64,000 nt of DNA from Pedobacter africanus (GTDB lineage: Bacteria > Bacteroidota > Bacteroidia > Sphingobacteriales > Sphingobacteriaceae), in assembly GCF_900176535.1 (NCBI RefSeq), contig NZ_FWXT01000004.1, positions 124,001 to 188,000 on the forward strand. Direction: 5' to 3'. Positions 16,105 to 25,700 of this stretch are shown piece by piece (positions within the stretch are counted from its first letter, which is position 1; the number at the start of each line of letters is the position of its first letter). A program made the translations under genes and the position numbers. The notes below the pieces were generated by a model that was not told the DNA's origin, made no database searches, and saw only the letters and a list, made by a program, of their open reading frames with translations.

Positions 16105-17538
16105 ATGAAAATAAAATATTTGTATATAGCACTGGTACTTTTTTCGCTGGTGGGCTGTAAGAAGTTCCTTGATATTGTGCCCAAAGATAAATTCATTCCA
16201 ACCACAGTTGAGGATTATGAAAACATGCTGAATTTCGCTACGGTGACCACCTACGGCGATTACTATGAGGACCTTATTACAGACGATGCTTTTTTACCTG
16301 AGGGCGAGCCTGGTAACCTGTATACCAAACAAAGGTTAAGCAACCGGAAGATTTATCAGTTCGACAAGAATGCTTTTGGCGAGGGTGATAATGACGTATT
16401 GTGGAGCGAGGGCTACAAACGCCTCTTTTATTTCAATACCGTGATCAACAACATCATGGAGGCACAGGGCGGCAGCGAAGCAAATAAGCGCAGTATCCGT
16501 GCTGAAGCATTGCTGGGACGTGCGCTAGAACATTTACTGCTGGTAAACGTATATGCGCAGCATTACGATCAGGCTACAGCCGCAACCGAACCCGGCATAC
16601 CTCTGGTGCTCGAAGCAGACATCAGTGCCAAACATCGCAGAAATACCATTAAGGAAGTATATGATCAGGTTATAGCAGATCTGACATCAGCAACAAATGA
16701 TCTTCCCCTTAATGCCAAACTCAATAGATTCAGAGGCAGGAAGGCAGGCGCCTATGCGCTCCTGAGCCGTGTATATTTATTTATGGGCGAGTATGGAAAA
16801 GCCCTGGAGAAGGCAAATGAAACGCTCGGCTTGTATAGTACCCTGGCAAACATGAACAATTATAAGGTAATTATACCCGGCCCTTTTCCGTTTGTACCGG
16901 GTACCCCGGTGGGTTGGACAGACGTGCCGCGGGGGATTGATCATCCGGAAGCAATTGTTGCCCGTACCTTTTTGCGCCCATTTGGTTTAGGACAAGACGT
17001 ATGTGCTTCAGCTGAATTAACCGCGCTGTTTGGCAACGACGATCAACGCTGGACACTATATTATGCCAATGGCTGGCCGCCGGCACCGCCTTTCAATTAC
17101 ATGACCAGGTATGGGGTAAAGATTTTTCTTCGCGGAGATTTTTTTAATAATGCCCTGAATACGCCTGAAGTTTACCTGACAAGGGCAGAATGTAGAGCCA
17201 GAACCAACAACCTTCAGGGGGCGCTGGATGATGTAAACCTGTTAAGGAAAAACCGTATCGTGCCGGCAGCCTATAAAGTATTTACAACTGCAGATTTTGA
17301 TAACGATGCTGAAAAAGTACTGCGATTTGTGCTTGAAGAACGGAGGAGAGAGCTGGCCTTTACCGGACTAAGGTTAATGGACCTGAAGCGTTTAAATAAA
17401 GAAACAAGGTTTGCCAAAACAATTAAACACACTGCTGAAGGCCGGGAATACATTTTACCGCCAAACAGCCCGAACTACCTGAGGCAAATCTGGCCAGCTG
17501 CTTCTGTAATGAATCCGGACTGGCAGTTAAATCCCTAA
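16105..17538 (+). CDS. SusD/RagB-like outer-membrane lipoprotein (locus 1)
   Basis: 477 aa starting at the ATG at 16105. Upstream in-frame ATGs at 16081 and 16099 exist, but the equivalent positions in locus 2 are not ATG, so this start is the shared one. Lipobox SLVGC with Cys18, followed by KKFLDIVPKD typical of SusD. TPR-like helices contain AEALLGRALEHLLLVNVYAQHY and GAYALLSRVYLFMGEYGKAL. The C-terminal signature FVLEERRRELAFTGLRLMDLKRLN matches the family. It forms the surface lid of the SusC-like channel. Ligand unknown. The ABC ATPase gene follows after 25 nt. Confidence 0.92.
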   Translation: MKIKYLYIALVLFSLVGCKKFLDIVPKDKFIPTTVEDYENMLNFATVTTYGDYYEDLITDDAFLPEGEPGNLYTKQRLSNRKIYQFDKNAFGEGDNDVLWSEGYKRLFYFNTVINNIMEAQGGSEANKRSIRAEALLGRALEHLLLVNVYAQHYDQATAATEPGIPLVLEADISAKHRRNTIKEVYDQVIADLTSATNDLPLNAKLNRFRGRKAGAYALLSRVYLFMGEYGKALEKANETLGLYSTLANMNNYKVIIPGPFPFVPGTPVGWTDVPRGIDHPEAIVARTFLRPFGLGQDVCASAELTALFGNDDQRWTLYYANGWPPAPPFNYMTRYGVKIFLRGDFFNNALNTPEVYLTRAECRARTNNLQGALDDVNLLRKNRIVPAAYKVFTTADFDNDAEKVLRFVLEERRRELAFTGLRLMDLKRLNKETRFAKTIKHTAEGREYILPPNSPNYLRQIWPAASVMNPDWQLNP

Positions 17539-17563
17539 CGAGCATTTTACAATAATATCCCAT

Positions 17564-18502
17564 ATGAAAAAAAGTATCGTAAAGCTGGAGCAGCTTTCAC
17601 ACCGGTATAGTAAAGACTGGGCCATTAAAGACATTAGCTTTGAAATCAATAAAACCGGAATTGTTGGTTTATTGGGTTCCAACGGTGCCGGCAAATCTAC
17701 GACCATGAATATCCTCTGTGGCGTGTTAAGTCAGACAGAGGGCAGGGTAGTGATTGAAGGCTTTGACACAAGGGAGCATCCTGCAGAGGCAAAAAAACGC
17801 ATTGGTTTTTTACCACAGAACGCGCCCTTGTACCTGGAAGTTACGGTAGATGAATACCTGACTTACTGCGCAAACCTCAGACATATTCCCGCTAATAAAA
17901 TCAAAGCCGCCGTTGACGAAGTCAAGGAAAAATGTGGTGTAGCCCATTTCAGTAAAAGGTTGTTAGGGAATTTATCTGGTGGATACCGGCAGCGTGTAGG
18001 GATTGCCCAAGCCATCATCCACCATCCCTTACTCGTTGTTCTCGACGAGCCAACAAATGGCCTTGATCCTAACCAGATCCTGGAGGTCCGGCACCTGATT
18101 AAAGAAATAGCAGAGGAACGGTCGGTCATCTTTTCTTCCCATATTCTGGCCGAAATCCAGGCAACCTGCCACGATATTATTATGATTGAGGGGGGTAAAA
18201 TCGTGTTTTCAGATACAATGGATTCCTTTAATAATTATATAGAACCGAACAGTCTGGTAGTCACTTTTGGTAATCCGCCTGAAAAAGAAAAATTAGCCTC
18301 ATTGCCTGGGATCAATAATGTGGAATACATAACCGATAAAACCATCAGGATGCATTTTAACATCACACCCGACATCACAGAAAATATAGTAGAAACCAGT
18401 GTGGCCCAGGGCTGGAAGCTCAGAGAAATTAACCTTGAAAAGAGCGCTTTGGATACCATTTTTGCTCAACTGTCAAATAAAAAACCAAACCACACCGCGT
18501 AA
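17564..18502 (+). CDS. ABC transporter ATPase, GldA-like
   Basis: 312 aa. Walker A GSNGAGKST (~38-46), signature LSGGYRQRVG (~136-145), Walker B LVVLDEPTNGLDP (~156-168) and the H-loop region SSHILAE (~190). The C-terminal ~85 residues form the extra domain seen in GldA/NatA-type ATPases. It starts 25 nt after SusD and ends 2 nt before the permease fusion, so all are one transcription unit. The pairing with a GldF-GldG-like protein resembles the GldAFG gliding or export complex, although here it sits within a nutrient-uptake locus. The symbol gldA is not assigned because the paralogy cannot be resolved. Confidence 0.88.
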   Translation: MKKSIVKLEQLSHRYSKDWAIKDISFEINKTGIVGLLGSNGAGKSTTMNILCGVLSQTEGRVVIEGFDTREHPAEAKKRIGFLPQNAPLYLEVTVDEYLTYCANLRHIPANKIKAAVDEVKEKCGVAHFSKRLLGNLSGGYRQRVGIAQAIIHHPLLVVLDEPTNGLDPNQILEVRHLIKEIAEERSVIFSSHILAEIQATCHDIIMIEGGKIVFSDTMDSFNNYIEPNSLVVTFGNPPEKEKLASLPGINNVEYITDKTIRMHFNITPDITENIVETSVAQGWKLREINLEKSALDTIFAQLSNKKPNHTA

Positions 18503-18504
18503 AG

Positions 18505-20712
18505 ATGAGAACAATTTTTAAAATTGCACGTTTTGAGCTAAGCACTTTATTTTACTCTCCCGTAGCCTGGCTGGTATTAATGATCTTTCCTATTCAGGCA
18601 GGATTAGACATCACCAAATTTATTCAGATGATCGGAAGGGCATCGAGAATGGGACAGGAGTTTACAGAGATTACCGATAAGATCTTTGGTGGAAATTATG
18701 GTTTCTTTGCTGGTGTAAAAAATACCCTTTACTTATATATTCCATTATTAACCATGGGACTCATCAGTAGAGAAACCCATAGTGGTTCAATTAAGCTGCT
18801 GCTGTCTTCCCCGGTTAAGGTGAGGGATATTGTATTGGGTAAGTACCTGGCTATGATGGCCTATGGTTTAATCCTGATATTCATCGTTGTACTTTTTGGG
18901 GTAGCTGGTGGATTGTCCATAAAAAACATGGACTATGGACAGGTTTTTGCCGGAACTTTTGGCCTGTATCTGCTGATCTGTGCTTACGCTGCCATAGGAT
19001 TGTTTATGTCTTCCCTCACGTCTTACCAGGTGGTGGCGGCCATCAGTACACTGGGTATATTGGGTGTGCTTAACTTTATAGGCAGCTTGTTACAGGGCGT
19101 AGACCTCATCAGGCATGTCACTTATTTTCTTTCTATCTCTGGCAGAACGGAACAGGCTATTAGTGGCTTAATCAGTACCGAGGACGTTGCTTATTTCCTG
19201 ATCGTGATTTTTTTCTTCTTAATGCTGACCGGGATTAAACTCCAGGCCGGAAGAGAGGCAAAACCCCTGCGGGTAAAGCTATTACGCTATATGGCACTAA
19301 TCTTTGTATGTTTTGTCGCGGGATATATTAGCTCAAGGCCTTCGCTTACCGCTTATCTGGATCTTACCGCCGTAAAAACGCGCACACTGAATGCAAGTAG
19401 TGTGGCCCTCATCAAAACAATGGATAAGCCGCTCAGGGTTACTACCTATGTGAACATTCTTGATGAGAATTATTACATGGCGAAACCAGAAGTGAAAAGC
19501 GCAGATGAAAAAACACTGATGCAATACAGGCGCTTCATGCCCGACCTGAAAATGGATTATGTGTATTATTATGATGTTTCGAAAAATGCCAACCTTTATA
19601 AAAGTCATCCCGGGATGGACGAGAAGGCATTGGCAAAGAGTGTGGCAGATGTTTATGGCTTAAATTTTGAATCCGTTCTGACACCCGCTCAGATCAGAAA
19701 AATAGTGAACCTGAGTGGCGAGGAAAACCGGGTTGTACGGCAGCTAAGTTATGGTGATCAGAAGACATTTTTGCGTTATTTTAATGACATGATGATGTAT
19801 GCCAGTGAGCAGGAAATTACAGCTGCCATCAAACGCATCGTAATGCCTTCGAAAATTCCTGTGGTCATTTTTCTGACTGGTCATGATGAACGCAGTACTT
19901 ACAAAACAGGTGACAAAGAATATAGGGTTGCTACTACAGAGCTGACTTTCAGGTATGCGCTGATTAATCAGGGTTTTGATGTAGATACTGTTTCTTTGCA
20001 GACGCGGGATATTCCTGCAAAAACCTCGGTTTTGGTTATTGCGGATCCCGGGCTTAGCTTCTCAGCCTCCGATCTGGATAAGATTAAACGCTATATAGAC
20101 CGGGGCGGAAATTTATTGATTACAACCGAACCAGGCAGGCAAACTGTCCTTAGCCCCTTGTTGGCTCATTTAGGCATCGGAACGAACAAAGAAAGTGTGA
20201 TAGAGAAAAGCAGGGATTTTGCACCTGATTTTATCCTGGCTAAGTTTTCTGAACAGGCGGGCCCGTATTTTAAGAAATACAATAGTGCCTGGCAAGCCGA
20301 AGGGGTTGTTGCCATGCCTGGGGCAGTAAGCCTGAATGCCATTTCAGCATCAGCATTTAACATTACACCGATTCTAACCGATCAGCAAAAACACCCTTTA
20401 GTACTTGCACTTACCCGCAGGATCGCTGATAAGGAACAGCGGATCATGATTGCGGGAGACGCAGATTTTATGAGTTCAGTTGAAATTGCCAGAGGAAGGC
20501 CTGTTACCCGAAACTTTGACCTCATCACCGAGACATTCAGGTGGTTTACCGGCGGCGAATTTCCGGTCAATACTTATCGGCCCAAATCTCAGGATGTCAT
20601 CAGCAGTGATGATAATGGCGTACTGGCCATCAGGATATTTTTCTTTGGCATACTGCCATTCTCTTTACTTATTACCGCAACCTTATTGCTGATTTACAGA
20701 AAACGAAGGTAA
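18505..20712 (+). CDS. GldF-GldG-like fusion: ABC-2 permease plus auxiliary domain
   Basis: 735 aa. Residues ~1-265 are an ABC-2 type permease with about six or seven membrane segments (VAWLVLMIFPIQAG, NTLYLYIPLLTMGLISRET with GSIKLLLSSPV, and LMLTGIKLQAG). From ~290 to ~700 an extracytoplasmic GldG/ABC_transp_aux-like domain follows (LRVTTYVNILDENYYMAKPE, PVVIFLTGHDERSTY near 453, VLVIADPGLSFSASDLDKIKRYIDRGGNLLITTEPG), and a final membrane helix at ~709-729 with IYRKRR. In gliding bacteria GldF and GldG are separate proteins; the fused form is a known variant. Substrate unknown. Last gene of locus 1, with a terminator at 20737. Confidence 0.85.
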   Translation: MRTIFKIARFELSTLFYSPVAWLVLMIFPIQAGLDITKFIQMIGRASRMGQEFTEITDKIFGGNYGFFAGVKNTLYLYIPLLTMGLISRETHSGSIKLLLSSPVKVRDIVLGKYLAMMAYGLILIFIVVLFGVAGGLSIKNMDYGQVFAGTFGLYLLICAYAAIGLFMSSLTSYQVVAAISTLGILGVLNFIGSLLQGVDLIRHVTYFLSISGRTEQAISGLISTEDVAYFLIVIFFFLMLTGIKLQAGREAKPLRVKLLRYMALIFVCFVAGYISSRPSLTAYLDLTAVKTRTLNASSVALIKTMDKPLRVTTYVNILDENYYMAKPEVKSADEKTLMQYRRFMPDLKMDYVYYYDVSKNANLYKSHPGMDEKALAKSVADVYGLNFESVLTPAQIRKIVNLSGEENRVVRQLSYGDQKTFLRYFNDMMMYASEQEITAAIKRIVMPSKIPVVIFLTGHDERSTYKTGDKEYRVATTELTFRYALINQGFDVDTVSLQTRDIPAKTSVLVIADPGLSFSASDLDKIKRYIDRGGNLLITTEPGRQTVLSPLLAHLGIGTNKESVIEKSRDFAPDFILAKFSEQAGPYFKKYNSAWQAEGVVAMPGAVSLNAISASAFNITPILTDQQKHPLVLALTRRIADKEQRIMIAGDADFMSSVEIARGRPVTRNFDLITETFRWFTGGEFPVNTYRPKSQDVISSDDNGVLAIRIFFFGILPFSLLITATLLLIYRKRR

Positions 20713-20736
20713 CTGCGGTTCTGATAACTTTTCTTG

Positions 20737-20772
20737 AAAACGGGCTGCAATTGATTGTAGCCCGTTTTGTTT
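20737..20772 (+). terminator. Rho-independent terminator of locus 1
   Basis: Stem AAAACGGGCT / AGCCCGTTTT extended by CAAT/ATTG and a G-T pair, followed by a T-rich run (GTTTTTT). It separates locus 1 from locus 2. Confidence 0.88.
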
Positions 20773-20948
20773 TTTCCGACAGTTTTTTTGATTCGGATTA
20801 ATTCCCCGCCATCTGCTATAGTTTTATAGCCGTTATTTCTATATCATTGAATTTATATTTTCCATGGGCAAGCCTAATTTACAAAAAATACAAATTTAAT
20901 TTTAGTTGTGTTTTTCTTTCAAAATATTTCCTACCTTGGATATAATTC

Positions 20949-20960
20949 GTGTACGTACAC
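20949..20960. promoter_or_regulatory. 12-bp palindrome GTGTACGTACAC upstream of locus 2
   Basis: Perfect dyad 30 nt before the sigma-2 start codon and 9 nt after a weak -7 like box (TACCTTGG, 20932-20939). Placed where a repressor would block transcription start, or within the leader. Confidence 0.4.
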
Positions 20961-20990
20961 TAGTGCTTAGGGACACATCATAAACTGATA

Positions 20991-21545
20991 ATGATAAAGC
21001 CGGAAAAAATAGAACATAAGGATGTCCTGACCCAAGACAAGGCACTGGAATTGATATTCAGCGATCTGTTTAGGACGTATGAGTATCCGCTTTATACACT
21101 TGCATTGAGATTGTCTAAAGATGATTTTGTGGCTAAAGATATCATTCAGGAAGTGTTTATGACCCTTTGGAATATGCGTGAAAAGTTGCACGAAATCAAC
21201 AACATTGAAGCTTACCTTTTCCGCATTACCCGTTTTAAGGTAATCAGACATCTCCGTAAGGTATCGGCAGATGACCGTTTAAAAGAGAAGATCTGGCTGG
21301 CGCTGAAAGACCTGGAGCAAGATGGCACTGCCCGGATTGAGGAAAGGGAATTTAATGCAGTGCTTGCAACAGCCATAGCGCAGCTGCCCCTCAAAAGAAA
21401 ACAGGTGTATCTGCTTAAAACAAACGAAGGCAAAACCTATAAGGATATTGCTGACGAAATGAAGATCTCACAACACACCGTAAAAAATCACCTGTCTTCG
21501 GCTACTGCGAGTATCCGTGATTTTTTAGTGTTGATTTTCAAGTGA
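20991..21545 (+). CDS. ECF sigma-70 factor (locus 2)
   Basis: 184 aa. Region 2 (LIFSDLFRTYEYPLYTLALRLSKDDFVAKDIIQEVFMTLW) and region 4 (LPLKRKQVYLLKTNEGKTYKDIADEMKISQHTVKNHLSSA) are both complete. The C-terminus is hydrophobic (FLVLIFK). Presumed partner of the FecR gene 80 nt downstream and activator of the SusC/SusD genes of locus 2. Confidence 0.92.
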   Translation: MIKPEKIEHKDVLTQDKALELIFSDLFRTYEYPLYTLALRLSKDDFVAKDIIQEVFMTLWNMREKLHEINNIEAYLFRITRFKVIRHLRKVSADDRLKEKIWLALKDLEQDGTARIEEREFNAVLATAIAQLPLKRKQVYLLKTNEGKTYKDIADEMKISQHTVKNHLSSATASIRDFLVLIFK

Positions 21546-21625
21546 TTATATTTTTTTTGTTAAAAAAGATAAAAGACGGATAGGAAACCAGGACCACCTG
21601 AAGCTACTATATAGAAAAGCTTCAG

Positions 21626-22621
21626 ATGAAAGAACGCATCACCTACCTTTTTATGCAATATTACACCAACAGGTGTACCCGGAAGGAATTGGAGGAATTT
21701 TTCCAGTTGATCCACGCTGCTAAGCACGATAATGAAATTAATGAACTCGTAAAAAACACTTACGACGAGATCAAAAAAAATAACCCCTCTCTTACCTATA
21801 TTGATGAAGAGGGGAAACTTGTGCTCCGAGAACCCGATTGGCTACAGGAGGTTGCTGCAAATCAGTATGCGCAACCGATAAAAAAAAGAGTCCTGCCGGT
21901 ATGGACAGCAGCGGCATGTTTGATGCTGGTTGCATTTGGGGCAATAGGTCTATGGAGACTTAAAAAGGGGACACCAGAAGTAGCCATAGTACAGAAATTT
22001 ACGGAAAGGGCAGAACATAAATTCCTGTTATTGAATGACAGTACGCAGGTTTGGCTGAATGCTTCCAGCACCATTAACTATCCTGAACATTTTGACGAGA
22101 AAAAACGCGAGGTATACCTCAATGGTGAAGCTTATTTTGATGTAAAGCATGCAGATAAGGTGCCTTTTATCATTCATACCGGCGATGTAACAACCGTAGT
22201 GCTGGGCACGGCTTTTAACGTAAAAGCTTATGAGGGGCAGCAGCACATTACCGTTACCGTTAAACGTGGCAAGGTGCAGGTCATGAAATCGGACAGGGTA
22301 GTTTCTACCTTAATTAAGGGCCAGGAAGTCAAGATCGATAAAAAAGAAATCCACCAGACAGACAAAGTTGCAGACAATAACCATGCTGGGGCCTGGCAAT
22401 ATGGTTACCTGTCTTATGAAGACGAAAGCTTTGCCGACATCATCAGTGACATGGAGCGGGTTTATAACACCGAAATCATTGTAATGAACGCACAACTGAA
22501 GCAAACGCTCGTAACCACCTCCTTCAACAGGGATATTGGGGCAAGAAAGGCGCTCGAGATCCTGTGCAGGCTAACGGATGCAAAGCTTGAAATTAAGAAC
22601 AACCAATACTTTATAAAATAA
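21626..22621 (+). CDS. FecR-family anti-sigma factor (locus 2)
   Basis: 331 aa, shorter than the FecR proteins of loci 1 and 3. N-terminal cytoplasmic segment (LFMQYYTNRCTRKELEEFFQ), one transmembrane helix at ~92-111 (WTAAACLMLVAFGAIGLW), FecR domain (KFLLLNDSTQVWLNASSTINYP, GEAYFDVKHADKVPFIIHTG) and a DUF4974-like end (FADIISDMERVYNTEIIVMN). It lacks the GGTYQ-type lead-in seen in the other two. Controls the sigma factor upstream. Confidence 0.9.
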   Translation: MKERITYLFMQYYTNRCTRKELEEFFQLIHAAKHDNEINELVKNTYDEIKKNNPSLTYIDEEGKLVLREPDWLQEVAANQYAQPIKKRVLPVWTAAACLMLVAFGAIGLWRLKKGTPEVAIVQKFTERAEHKFLLLNDSTQVWLNASSTINYPEHFDEKKREVYLNGEAYFDVKHADKVPFIIHTGDVTTVVLGTAFNVKAYEGQQHITVTVKRGKVQVMKSDRVVSTLIKGQEVKIDKKEIHQTDKVADNNHAGAWQYGYLSYEDESFADIISDMERVYNTEIIVMNAQLKQTLVTTSFNRDIGARKALEILCRLTDAKLEIKNNQYFIK

Positions 22622-22686
22622 CCAGACAATCAATCGATTATTCACCAAAATAGCAATTCATGAAAGGAACCAGACAAAAATAAAAG

Positions 22687-22716
22687 ACCGCCTCCGGGTA
22701 CCAGCCGGAAAGCGGT
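22687..22716 (+). promoter_or_regulatory. Stem-loop between FecR and SusC genes of locus 2
   Basis: Outer arms ACCGC/GCGGT and inner arms TCCGG/CCGGA, separated by a small internal loop, inside a 145-nt gap. No T-run follows, so it is more likely an RNA stability or processing hairpin than a strong terminator. Confidence 0.5.
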
Positions 22717-22766
22717 ATGATTAGTTAATAACCCATTTCGAGAATTATTAAAAAACATTCAAAACT

Positions 22767-25700
22767 ATGCATTTAATCTTTACAAAGTGCCGGGAGGCGT
22801 GCTTTATTCCTGTTATTATGAAACTTTTTTATCTGATATGCTTTTTAACGCTTAGTGGAGTACTTCAGGCAAATACCCTGGTTGGTCAGGACCTGAACAA
22901 GGTGTTTGTATCACTTGAATTAAAGAATACCAGTTTGAAGGAAACACTCAAACAGATTGAGCGGAACACCAAAATACGCTTCACCTATAAAAGTGAAGAT
23001 ATTGCGGGGTTTAAGCCAATCAGTTTTCACAAAAGCAACCAGAAGCTGGTTGAGGTACTGGATGAATTGTTTAAGGACAGTAATCTTACCTATGAGGAAA
23101 TCAGTACCAATGTATTGATCATAAAAAAGGCCCATGGTGCAGACCTGCAGCAAGCTGCAGAAACTCTGCCCCCGGTTGTCCTCAAAGGAAAAATAACAGA
23201 TGAGAAGGGCTTGCCGGTACCGGGAGTAAGCATACTGATCAAAGGAACCAGTAATGGTACGGTAACGGCTCCCGACGGCAGTTTTACGCTAAATGCACTT
23301 CAAAATACAGGTATACTCGTAGTTTCCTTTATCGGGTACATTAAACAGGAAATCAGCTTTTCGGGCGCAGGCAATTATAATGTTAGGCTGGTTACCGATG
23401 CAAAAGGACTGGACGAAGTAGTGGTGATCGGTTATGGTACAACAACCAAAAAAGACCTGACCGGTTCTGTAGGCCAGGTCAAAATGGACGACCTGGTAAA
23501 AGCCCCTGTTTTTACCTTTACAGAAGCACTTGCAGGCAGGGTGGCTGGTGTTCAGGTTTCTACAAGTGATGGACAGCCCGGTAGTGCTCAGGATATTGTG
23601 ATTCGTGGCTCGGGTTCGCTTACGCAAAGCACTGCCCCATTATATGTAATAGATGGCTTTGCCATGGAAAGCTTTCAAAGCAACTCTTTAAACCCAGATG
23701 ATATAGAGTCGATTACCGTATTAAAGGATGCTTCCGGAACGGCCATATATGGTGCCAGGGGAGCAAACGGCGTGGTGGTGATACAAACCAAAAAAGGAAA
23801 AGCTGGTAAGCCCGTTATCACTTTGAACAGTTCGCTTGGTGTTCAGGAGCTGAGAAAACAAATGGAGATGATGAATCCGTATGAATTTGTGAAAATGCAG
23901 TCCGAAATGATCAATACAAATCTGGTAAACCAGGTTTATTTCCCCAACGGCAAAACGCTGGAATCTTATCGTAATGTGGCCGGAGTAAACTGGCAGGACC
24001 TGATCTTTCGCCGGGGGACAATGCAGACCCATAATTTTGCTATTCGAGGGGGTACTGAAAATACCAGGTATTCTGTATCTGGTGTGATAAACGACCAGGA
24101 GGGGTTGATGATCAACTCTGGATACAACCGGGCGCTGGCCCGGGTTTCTTTAGACCAGGATGTAAGCCAGAAACTGAAAGTTGGTTTCAATGCCAATTAC
24201 AGCAGTGCCACTTCATTTGGGTTGGGGGCCGCGTCCAATACGGGAACAGCATCCATCTCTAATTACATATTTGCCAATGTATATGGATACCGACCCGTTT
24301 CTGCTAATGAAAATGTAAACCTGGAAGAGGAACTGTTTGATCCGGATGTGAATGTAGATGCGAGCAATGTGCGCATCAATCCGGTTATCACTGCAGAAAA
24401 TACACACCGGAAAACCATCAACAACGAGCTCATTGGTAATGCTTATCTTACCTATAACTTTATAAAAGAACTGGCCTTCAATTCCAGGATAGGCTACCGC
24501 AAACGCGTAATACGGGGCGAGGCTTTTTATAATTCACTCACTCCACAGGGTTCTCCCAGCCCGGTTAATACCAGGGGGGTAAACGGCAATTTCAGCTTTG
24601 CAGAGAACGACACCTGGACAAATGAAAATACACTTACTTATCAGAAAACATTCAATACTGATCATAAATTCACTGCTTTGGCGGGCTTTTCACTGGAAGG
24701 GGTAACTACAAATACTTATGGTGCCACTTCCCAATTTCTTCCCAATGAACAGCTGGGAATGCTGGGACTTGATGAAGGGACGCCCCTGGCTATCACTGCC
24801 AGTGGGGGCAACAATAAGCTGATGTCATTTTTCAGCAGGATAGATTACGGCTACAAATCTAAATACCTGCTTACCTTAGTTGCCCGTGCAGATGGTTCTT
24901 CGAAATTCAGGCCTGGCAATCAGTGGGGTTATTTCCCGTCTGCAGCTTTTGCCTGGAACATGACCAATGAACCCTTCATGAAAGCCATGTCCTTTGTTTC
25001 CAATTCCAAATTGAGGCTAAGTTACGGTCGCTCCGGCAACAATCGGATCGGAAACTATGATACTTACAACAGCATCAGTTTTGATAACCGTGTAAACGGG
25101 GTTTCCTTTAACAATGGGATACCTTTAACCTCTGCCTGGTTGTCGGACCTGGGCAACGCTGCACTAAAATGGGAGACCATTGCAACAAGCAATATCGGTT
25201 ATGACCTGGGCCTGTTCGGTAACAGGGTTGAACTAACTGCAGAAGTTTACAGAAAAACAACCAGCAATCTGTTGCTGAATGCACAGATCCCTTATATTTC
25301 CGGTTATTCAACCAGCACGAAGAATATTGGCAAAATCAAGAACGAAGGACTTGAACTTTCACTCAATACAGTCAACATTAAAACCAATTCATTTAAGTGG
25401 GAGAGCAATTTTAATATCAGCTTCAACAGGAGCAAAATCCTTGCCCTTACGGAGTCGAGCACTTTATTTTCAAGTGTATCGGGCGGATTTTCACCTGCAC
25501 CTAATTTATGGGCAGCAAAAGTGGGGCAGCCTATTTCCGTTTTTCATGGCTATGTTTTTGATGGCGTATACCAGTTTGAAGATTTTGATAGTCCGGCTCC
25601 AGGAACTTATTCGCTTAAGTTAAACGTACCCACCAATGGCAATACCCGGGCCGCCATACGCCCTGGTGATATCAAATACAGCGACCTGAACGGTGATGGG

